DNA of 64,000 nucleotides from Crocinitomicaceae bacterium. GTDB taxonomy: Bacteria > Bacteroidota > Bacteroidia > Flavobacteriales_D > Crocinitomicaceae. A model generated the notes under the pieces. The model did not search any database. It saw only the letters and a list, made by a program, of their open reading frames with translations, and had not been told where the DNA came from. The translations under genes and the position numbers were made by a program. The stretch is from positions 26,526 to 90,525 of the forward strand of contig JADJGJ010000005.1 of the NCBI GenBank assembly GCA_016708105.1. The letters are read 5' to 3'. This document shows positions 57,626-64,000 of this stretch, piece after piece. Every line of letters starts with the position of its first letter. Within the stretch, counting starts at the first letter, position 1.

Positions 57626-57949
57626 TTATTCACCTCGTTCCTTCTTGCGCTTCATGTACCAGTTGTAAGCATCAAGCCACTCGTCTGGAGTTTCGTATAA
57701 GATAATTTCTCTGATAAAAACTTGCAAGTCATCCTCCTCTGTCTTGATAAATCTTAGCGCAATATAGAACCCATCTTCCAAATTCTCAGAACTCTTTTTA
57801 AACATCAAATTTTCTGTGTCCTTTGTAGAATCAGGTTTCAAGTCTAATGCGCAGTTTTTATTCGTTAGTTGGTAAACAACTTTTTGCAGTTCTTGCACAG
57901 AGATTGGCACTTGGTCCATGTTGTCAGGGGTGAAGATTTTCATAAGCAT
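57626..57949 (-). CDS. Hypothetical protein
   Basis: A 107-residue soluble, acidic-then-basic protein (MLMKIFTPDNMDQ to WYMKRKKERGE). No motif is recognised. A start at M3 (57943) is equally likely. It stands alone between the DnaB-like gene and the IS remnant; the flanks are G-rich (GGGGGGG tracts near 57616 and 58009). Confidence 0.55.
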   Translation of the reverse strand: MLMKIFTPDNMDQVPISVQELQKVVYQLTNKNCALDLKPDSTKDTENLMFKKSSENLEDGFYIALRFIKTEEDDLQVFIREIILYETPDEWLDAYNWYMKRKKERGE

Positions 57950-58034
57950 AAGGTTTATATGTTGAACACTTTTTTATGAGAATGCGGGGGAGGGAGGAAA
58001 GTAACATGGGGGGGGAGATTTTGTTGGGTCTTGG

Positions 58035-58090
58035 GAGAGAAAGTTAATTTGACAGTTCAATCGCTTTCCAGCCCCATTCGTTTTTCTTTT
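58035..58090. repeat. Left 56-bp direct repeat of the IS insertion
   Basis: Identical to 59686-59741, on the other side of the IS. The right copy is the 3' end of the TPR/OB gene (its stop at 59695-59697 included), so this left copy carries a duplicate of that gene's last codons. Confidence 0.85.
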
Positions 58091-59686
58091 CCTGACTTGT
58101 CCCCACCAAATTTAGTGCGGAGCTAACTCCCTCATAATCAAACGAGGTGTTTTAAAAAAGGCTAAATTTACCGCACTAATGCTGATTTTTGAATGAAAAT
58201 AAGGGTTGTAAAAACGGCCTCTATGGCAAGGGGCTGTTCAAGTAGTTCGTTACGAGAATAACAAGAGGAAAGTAATACAACACATGGGTTCTGCACATAC
58301 AGCGGATGAATTTGTTGAGTTAATGAAAATGGCAGAGGAGTGGATAAAATTCCACGATGCAAACTTCAATTTTTCCGGATGAAAATCCCAACAAATTGTT
58401 GCATCTTAATCACAGCACTTTTGTTGGCATCAAATACCATTTTTTTCAAACAAATTAGAGCGATACAGACACTCTTAAACTAAATGATTTTCCCTCGTTG
58501 TTAAATGATTTGGTTACCATTAGAATATTTGAACCGGCATCCAAACTTCGTTCCTTAGAGTTGATCAAACTGTTCTTTGGTATCAGCCATAGTCGCAAGA
58601 CATATTACAAGATTGCCCCAGAGTGCATCAACTTGAAGAAAAAGTAGAAAAAAAGTTGTTGACTTCGCTAGAAGGTATTACTCATTCAACTATGACATTC
58701 TGTTTTATGATGTAACCACACTTTATTTTGAGACATTTAAAGAAGATGAGTTGCGAATGAATGGCTTTTCAAAAGACAACAAATCTCAACAGCCTCAGAT
58801 ACTCATTGCGCTGATGGTGAGTAAAGAGGGTTTTCCCGTGTCGTATGAAGTGTTTTCGGGTAATACTTTTGAAGGTCACACAATCATCCCGGTTATTAAT
58901 GATTTTATTAAAAGAAATGGTGTACAAAACTTCACCGTTGTAGCAGATGCTGCAATGATCAGTTCAGAAAATGTACAACAATTAATCCAGAACAACATCA
59001 ACTACATCGTGGGGCAAGACTCGCAAACGTCTCCGCAACTATGCTCGACACCATTGACAAAAATATCAACAGAGAAAACGGAAAAAAGCATACGCATTAA
59101 AACCGATAATGGATATTTGATTTGCAGTTATTCAGATGTCAGATACCGTAAGGATAAGCATGAAATGGAAAACAAATAGACAAAGCAAAACAAGTTATTG
59201 CAAAACCGTCAAAAACTAAAAAATTAAAATTCACCCAAACAAAAAATCAGCAAATTGAACTCAATGAAATTCTAATTGAGAAAACTCGCAAACTTCTAGG
59301 GATAAAAAGGATATTATACGAACATTGAAGAATCAACGGCTGACGACAAAACAATAATAGAGCGCTACCATGAACTTTATAAAATTGAACAAGCCTTCAG
59401 AATATCAAAAAACGACCTACAAACAAGACCAATTTTTCATTTTAAGGAAGATCCCATCAAACTTCATATGCTCATTTGTTTTATTGCATTAGTGATATCA
59501 AAACACATAGAACTAAAAACAGGTATCTCAATAAGAAAATTTATAGACGAGTCAAAAAAAATCGTTGATGGAGAAATATTGAATCTGATCACGCAAAAAA
59601 CTGTAACTATAAAGGCAAACCCATCTCAGAAAATGACGGAGCTTATTGCAAAATTAAATCTACCGCACTAAAAGGGACAAGTCAGG
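58091..59686 (+). mobile_element. Degraded IS1634-family insertion sequence
   Basis: A 1,596-bp element with terminal inverted repeats CCTGACTTGTCCC at 58091-58103 and its complement at 59674-59686. A second shared stretch (AGTGCGG/CCGCACT) lies just inside. The decayed transposase gene covers most of the length. The 56-bp flanking direct repeat is unusually long, as described for IS1634, which creates long, variable-length duplications. Because of it, the target gene was not broken. Confidence 0.82.
58193..59671 (+). pseudogene. IS1634-type transposase, frameshifted and truncated
   Basis: Pieces in several frames line up as one DDE transposase. They include MKIRVVKTASMAR at the start (58193), RYENNKRKVIQHMGSAHT, a middle part ending in a stop near 58648, the readable frame 58751-59179 (GFPVSYEVFSGNTFEGHTII, VVADAAMISSENVQ), and a last part to 59671 (YHELYKIEQAFRISKNDLQT, PHFKEDPIKLH-like, RKFIDESKKIVDG). 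Several stops and indels separate them, so it cannot make an active enzyme. The element is therefore old. Confidence 0.85.
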
Positions 59687-59741
59687 AGAGAAAGTTAATT
59701 TGACAGTTCAATCGCTTTCCAGCCCCATTCGTTTTTCTTTT
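59686..59741. repeat. Right 56-bp direct repeat of the IS insertion
   Basis: The exact copy of 58035-58090. It includes the last codons and stop of the TPR/OB gene, which shows that the element inserted inside this gene's end and the duplication restored it. Confidence 0.85.
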
Positions 59742-61203
59742 TATTGAAGGATAAAATTGCCCTGCCTTTTACAGGTTGACCATCTTGGAAATTTTTGCTC
59801 TGTATTAAATTGGGCTCAACATATATTTCCTCAATGAAACCGAAATTCTGCGGTGAAACTACTTTCAATGTTCCTTCAAAATATTTTATTGCATCAGATG
59901 TTAAATCGGATTCAGATTTTTTGGCCGTCATTATTTTGAAAAAACCATCCTGACTTTCACCATTAAAACGAACCTGCAAAATATCCCCAACTTGTGGTTT
60001 AGTTAAATGACCAGTGTAGTTGAAAAATCCATATTTTTGCATGTCTTTCACGAAAGTCAACATATTTTTATTCTCATTTACAAACTCAACTGCAATTATT
60101 TCTTCCGGTATGTCCTGAAACAATATTTCCTCCGCTTGCTTGCTGTGTCTTGAATACAAATCTTGGTTGTCCTTTTTAGCTGTGGCAGATTTATACCATT
60201 CCTGTTCTGTCCATTGCACTAATTGGTTTGGTAACTTCCATTCGTGTTTTTCTCTTGTTGCGATAATTTTTTGGATTTCTGTTTTTGCTTCATTATACAT
60301 TCTCTTTTCAATGAGCATTTCAGAAAAAGTCTGTCTCAACTTAACTAAAAAGTCTTCGGGAGTTTTTAGGCTCAAGGCTTTGCAATAGCAAGCAAACTGA
60401 ATTTCTTTGTCCTCTGAAAATATTTCTGCCATCAGTTCCCACACCCAAAAGTCATTTCTTTTTTGCTTTGCAAAAGGTAAAAATGCAGACAGAATATTTT
60501 CATCATTTCCTAATGCTAAAAGGAGTTTTGCTTTGAAATATGGCGGATATTGATAGTCTGGATGCTTCTCAATCAAAGAATCCAGTTTTGGCAAGAATGA
60601 TTGGATATTCTCCTTGTCAATGACTCTTTGCTGTCCAAAAGGATCTAAAGGTTCTCCTTCCAAAAGCTTCTTGGAATAAGCAATGTATGCTTGTTCAGCA
60701 ATAGACATCATCTTTTTACCATTATATTCTTCTTTTAAAAAGTCTTCGGGACGGAGGTTGTCAAGGTTCCACCAGTCGGCAAATTCAACATATCTATTGG
60801 AATCTTTCATTCCTTTATGCATTGCATTAAAAAGGACACTATACCATTTGGAATTTCTCTTTATGGGCAATTCTTTAATAGCATCAAACAAAAGATGTAT
60901 TTTGGTAAAATCTTGAGTAGTTTCATAAGAAATAACCCTTGCTGCTTTTGAGATAACAATCGATATGTTATCAAAAAACATTTCTTCAGAAGTCGGTAAA
61001 TCCAATTCTTTTACCTCGTTAATTTTATTAATAAATTCGTATAAATTTGACGCAAGTTCATCGAGTTGAGCATATAACACCCAGCTCAAATTTCGCTTAC
61101 CCCAAATATTTGATAAATCAGCCTCCAATTCTGCTTTTGCCAATGCATAAGCATCATCTAACTTTCCGGCCTGACGAAGTTCTTTTATTTCTTTAGCTGG
61201 CAT
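59695..61203 (-). CDS. TPR-like and OB/cold-shock-like protein
   Basis: A 502-residue cytosolic protein. The first about 370 residues are helical repeats in the manner of TPRs (KLDDAYALAKAELEADLSN, YPPYFKAKLLLALGNDENIL, MYNEAKTEIQKIIA). The last about 120 residues look like one or two OB folds (KYGFFNYTGHLTKPQVGDIL, NFGFIEEIYVEPNLI, VKGRAILSFNKKKNEWGWKA), the latter close to a cold-shock domain. It overlaps the helicase gene stop by 11 bp, so the two are cotranslated. Such a protein could bind nucleic acid and help the helicase. I know no family name. Its 3' end is duplicated by the IS. Confidence 0.72.
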   Translation of the reverse strand: MPAKEIKELRQAGKLDDAYALAKAELEADLSNIWGKRNLSWVLYAQLDELASNLYEFINKINEVKELDLPTSEEMFFDNISIVISKAARVISYETTQDFTKIHLLFDAIKELPIKRNSKWYSVLFNAMHKGMKDSNRYVEFADWWNLDNLRPEDFLKEEYNGKKMMSIAEQAYIAYSKKLLEGEPLDPFGQQRVIDKENIQSFLPKLDSLIEKHPDYQYPPYFKAKLLLALGNDENILSAFLPFAKQKRNDFWVWELMAEIFSEDKEIQFACYCKALSLKTPEDFLVKLRQTFSEMLIEKRMYNEAKTEIQKIIATREKHEWKLPNQLVQWTEQEWYKSATAKKDNQDLYSRHSKQAEEILFQDIPEEIIAVEFVNENKNMLTFVKDMQKYGFFNYTGHLTKPQVGDILQVRFNGESQDGFFKIMTAKKSESDLTSDAIKYFEGTLKVVSPQNFGFIEEIYVEPNLIQSKNFQDGQPVKGRAILSFNKKKNEWGWKAIELSN

Positions 61204-63331
61204 TAGACTCTAATTTTGATATGATTAATTTTAGCTTTTCATCTTCCTCTGACCCAATTTTTTTTGGTATTGCAGAAGTGAATTGGTTTTTACTATTGAA
61301 GTAGAACTGTATATATGAACATACTGAGTCTGTGATGAAGTAGTAGGTCACATCATAGTTTCCTGTTTTTATAACATTCGTGAGGGTACTTTTACTTTCA
61401 TTACAAGCTTGTAAAACATAAGAATGTAATTCTTTAAGAAAGGACTCCACAGGATTCCAGTCAATCAAGTATTGTCTTTCATAAGAGGCGTTAAAAATTG
61501 TCTCTAATTCTGTTTCATCAAGTAAATTAAGTTTGCTCGTTGCTTTGAAGGCTTGGGTAAAGTATCCTGCACCATTGTGCTGCCCATCCAGCTGCAAAAT
61601 CTCGTTTTTATCATTACTTATAAAATATCTTTCTAAATATCCATTTGAAGGTGAAAAAACATTTTCTATTTTAAAATTTGTGTTCTCCAATTTTTCATAG
61701 ATTTCCCAATACTTTAAACTCTTGCATTTGTGTGCATTGCTATTATGAAAAGGAGAATCTTTGACACCAAGAAAAGAAATTGCATTTTTTGGGAAATTAC
61801 CAATCTGTCCTATAAGCTGAAAGTTTAGACGGCTAAGCACTCCGAAGTTTGGTGCATTCAAACAAATTACTGATTCTCTAGCTCTAGTAGTAGCCGTGTA
61901 GCACCATTTTAAGGGTTCTGTTTTTAAACTTACTCTACCGCTATAATCAACAAAAACTTTTTCCCATTCACCACCTTGTGATTTATGACACGTAATGCTG
62001 TAGCCATATTTAATTTTAAGAGCATTAAAAAATGGGTCAGACTTTAGAGTGTTTTTAAACTCCTCACTTCCTATTTTATAACTATGTAGCCCTCTTTCTT
62101 TTCGTTCTTTTTGCTTCTCATTAAAGCGGATTAAAAAATTGATGTACACGGCTTTCATTTCATCTATACTCAAGTCCCTATTCACAGAGTTCAGTAAGTC
62201 GTAATGTATTAAGCATGAAATATCTTCTGAAAAATGTGGAAGACGAATTTTAATCCACTTGAACCTTAATGAAATAATTATTCTTTCCTTCTTTCCATTT
62301 TTATCTATCATTACTGGAGCTGATTGACTTATTGTGTCTGGATTAACTTCCACAACTTGTGCTAAATCTCCATTGAATAATTCAGTGCCATAGGTATGGT
62401 AGTTATTATTGTTGATAAGAATAATATCACCAACCACTAGATCCTTTTGATTGGGAAATAGCTTTTCCCTAAGAGCTATATTGTTATGAAAACATTGACC
62501 ATTCGAATACGCAATAATTACCCCATCGCCAACTTTTGGAGTGGGAAAGGAATCTGCGAAATGTTCATAAAAATCATTGGGATTGGATTGAACAAAACTT
62601 TCTGCATCGTAATCAAACTTTAATTCATTTCGATTTTCAGAAAAAATTAAATTTCTAATTTTTTCTGCATTTTTTAGAATCAAGTTATCGTTTTGTCGAA
62701 CCACCTCCGTCAATTCGGCTGTTTTAGTACATAAATTATGGTCGCTGATAAAATAATCAGGGTCAAGGGCAAGTGATTTGTTGTCGCCTACTGGTGGTAA
62801 CTGTGCAGGGTCACCAACAAATATGAGCTTGTTATTGCTAGTTGAAATTTTAGCATATGTAAGAAGGTCATTGAGCAAAAAACCTGTGCCGAATGTAAAT
62901 AATTCATGCTTAGATTCTTTACTTGAAACCATAGACGCTTCGTCAATGATGAGAATGTTTTGATCTTCACTAATTTGATTGATAGGAAAAACATAATGGT
63001 AAGATTGTTCTTCCACAAGTTCATTTTCAGCTTCAATGGTATCCAAGCTTGCAAAATTGTAAATGCCACGGTGAATCGTGGTGGCTTCTTTATTTGTTTT
63101 TTCTCTGATGACTTTTGCAGCTCTGCCAGTGGGAGCCATCAATTGATATTTCTTTTCTAAAGATTTTAGATATTCAACAAAACCCTTTAATAAGGTTGTT
63201 TTACCACTACCCGCATATCCCTGTAGGATAAACACTCGCTCATCACTCTCTAAAAAAGCATGAAGCTTTTCCAACGCATTGCGTTGGTCGTTGGTGAGAT
63301 TGATATGCTGGAAATGGTCAAAAATTTTCAT
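61193..63331 (-). CDS. SF1 DNA helicase, RecD/UvrD-like
   Basis: A 712-residue superfamily 1 helicase. Walker A GYAGSGKTTLL (about 38-48), motif Ia APTGRAAK, Walker B IIDEASM (about 129-135), GDPAQLPPVG, and motifs V/VI CHKSQGGEWEKV and YTATTRARESV are present. This is the RecD2-like order. A further about 190 residues after the helicase core match no domain I know and may be specific to this system. The ATG at 63331 is used; an earlier ATG adds seven residues. It lies between a HEPN-like gene and the TPR/OB gene, all on one strand. Confidence 0.88.
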   Translation of the reverse strand: MKIFDHFQHINLTNDQRNALEKLHAFLESDERVFILQGYAGSGKTTLLKGFVEYLKSLEKKYQLMAPTGRAAKVIREKTNKEATTIHRGIYNFASLDTIEAENELVEEQSYHYVFPINQISEDQNILIIDEASMVSSKESKHELFTFGTGFLLNDLLTYAKISTSNNKLIFVGDPAQLPPVGDNKSLALDPDYFISDHNLCTKTAELTEVVRQNDNLILKNAEKIRNLIFSENRNELKFDYDAESFVQSNPNDFYEHFADSFPTPKVGDGVIIAYSNGQCFHNNIALREKLFPNQKDLVVGDIILINNNNYHTYGTELFNGDLAQVVEVNPDTISQSAPVMIDKNGKKERIIISLRFKWIKIRLPHFSEDISCLIHYDLLNSVNRDLSIDEMKAVYINFLIRFNEKQKERKERGLHSYKIGSEEFKNTLKSDPFFNALKIKYGYSITCHKSQGGEWEKVFVDYSGRVSLKTEPLKWCYTATTRARESVICLNAPNFGVLSRLNFQLIGQIGNFPKNAISFLGVKDSPFHNSNAHKCKSLKYWEIYEKLENTNFKIENVFSPSNGYLERYFISNDKNEILQLDGQHNGAGYFTQAFKATSKLNLLDETELETIFNASYERQYLIDWNPVESFLKELHSYVLQACNESKSTLTNVIKTGNYDVTYYFITDSVCSYIQFYFNSKNQFTSAIPKKIGSEEDEKLKLIISKLESNAS

Positions 63332-63385
63332 GGTTGTTATTCTTTCATGCAAAGGTTGGATTTATCTGTGCGGTGTATCTGCATT

Positions 63386-64000
63386 TTATTTTAGTGAGTT
63401 TATAAATTCAAATACAGCTGTAAAATATTCCTGTAGATTCTTATTGAATTTTTGAAAATCATTATCAAAAAGATATTCCAGAGATTCTTCTTTGAATCGT
63501 TTACTCGGATGAATTGCTACCTTGTTTCTATAAGTAGTGAGTCGATTAATCTTATCAAAAAGCTGTTGATTTTTCTTACCATTCAACTTATAATATATAG
63601 CTGAAATCTTTTCTATCGTGGATAGAGTGGTGCCAATAGCTGGATTTTGATTAATTCCATTGTTGCTAATTTTTGGGACCCGTGAATTGTCAATGTCAAA
63701 GTTATACTGAATAGTGTTATTTCTAAAAGCACCACTTTCAATAATAAAATACTCATTAATCATTTCAATAGTGCGGTACAAAAGCAAAACAGACATTGTA
63801 AAACGTTCAGCTAAATTTTCATTTTCAAGCGTGCTGAATGAATTTTTTAAAAAGTCTTTAACTTGTATCTTTAGATTTACGTTCCAAAGTTTATCATGAA
63901 AAACATCAGTAATATTATTTCTTTCAGGCAGGTTATATGCATCCCAGTTTTTAATTGATAAGTCTAATGAACTGTATATCGTTTTTAGAACTTTAGCTCT
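63386..64000 (-). CDS. HEPN-like protein (N-terminus beyond window)
   Basis: The frame is open from 63386 to the window edge, giving at least 204 residues. An inner ATG at 63796 is not the start. The segment ERFTMSVLLLYRTIEMINEY is followed by NRLTTYRNKVAIHPSKR, which has an RN(x4)H pattern (R158, H164 of the visible part) like the ribonuclease motif of HEPN domains. Helical content and the position near the C-terminus recall the HEPN part of CARF-HEPN proteins of type III CRISPR (TIGR02710-like), but I see no CARF domain because the N-terminus is missing. It is upstream of, and likely cotranscribed with, the helicase. Confidence 0.55.
   Translation of the reverse strand, partial: RAKVLKTIYSSLDLSIKNWDAYNLPERNNITDVFHDKLWNVNLKIQVKDFLKNSFSTLENENLAERFTMSVLLLYRTIEMINEYFIIESGAFRNNTIQYNFDIDNSRVPKISNNGINQNPAIGTTLSTIEKISAIYYKLNGKKNQQLFDKINRLTTYRNKVAIHPSKRFKEESLEYLFDNDFQKFNKNLQEYFTAVFEFINSLK

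Noticed and set aside
58168..58362. 64-residue minus-strand frame in the IS
   Set aside because: It is a shadow of the decayed transposase on the other strand.

Overview
The window is a piece of a Bacteroidota chromosome, most likely a Flavobacteriales member; I cannot name the genus. The evidence is type IX secretion (T9SS) sorting domains of both type A and type B, a PorZ component of that system, an HU-CCDC81/SPOR protein, many TAnnTTTG promoter elements, AT-rich DNA and little Shine-Dalgarno signal.

Layout. 1-6557: hflX (cut by the left edge), a small cytochrome-b-like membrane protein, two tandem secreted amidohydrolase-family proteins and a small secreted protein. 6609-18403: one giant secreted repeat protein (about 3,930 residues once repaired) with a CUB-like domain, a glycine-rich domain, about 12 Ig/PKD-like repeats, about 23 HYR-like repeats, two PKD domains and a type B T9SS tail. 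Three indels in near-identical repeats break it. 18483-30349: an SPOR cell-envelope protein, a C1 peptidase, secreted and lipoproteins, a Lys/Ala histone-like gene with two homopolymer indels, a T9SS type A cargo, an AlkD-like glycosylase and a LETM1-like protein. 30374-38223: a HAD phosphatase, tRNA-Ala, the gmk-nadD-hemJ operon, a sugar transferase coupled to an archaeal-type GAPDH-like enzyme, kbl and a BrkB-family protein. 38224-53558: a repeat-rich intergenic region, a YceI lipoprotein, porZ-recO, a TerB/J-domain protein, yebC, a phosphate-transport pair, an S41 protease, dCMP deaminase, sppA, two glycosyltransferases (the second frameshifted) and an ftsE-like ATPase.

53718-64000 is an accessory, defence-like region. 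It holds tRNA-Arg followed by a decayed tRNA-like copy split by a palindrome, a BRO-N gene, a retron reverse transcriptase with a candidate msr-msd RNA just upstream, a DnaB-like helicase without the usual N-terminal domain, a decayed IS1634-type element flanked by 56-bp direct repeats, and an operon of a HEPN-like protein (cut by the right edge), an SF1 helicase and a TPR/OB-like protein.

The strongest candidates for an undescribed system are the retron with BRO-N as a possible effector, and the HEPN-helicase-TPR/OB operon. Several breaks are single-base changes in homopolymers or repeats, so consensus errors should be excluded before calling pseudogenes.
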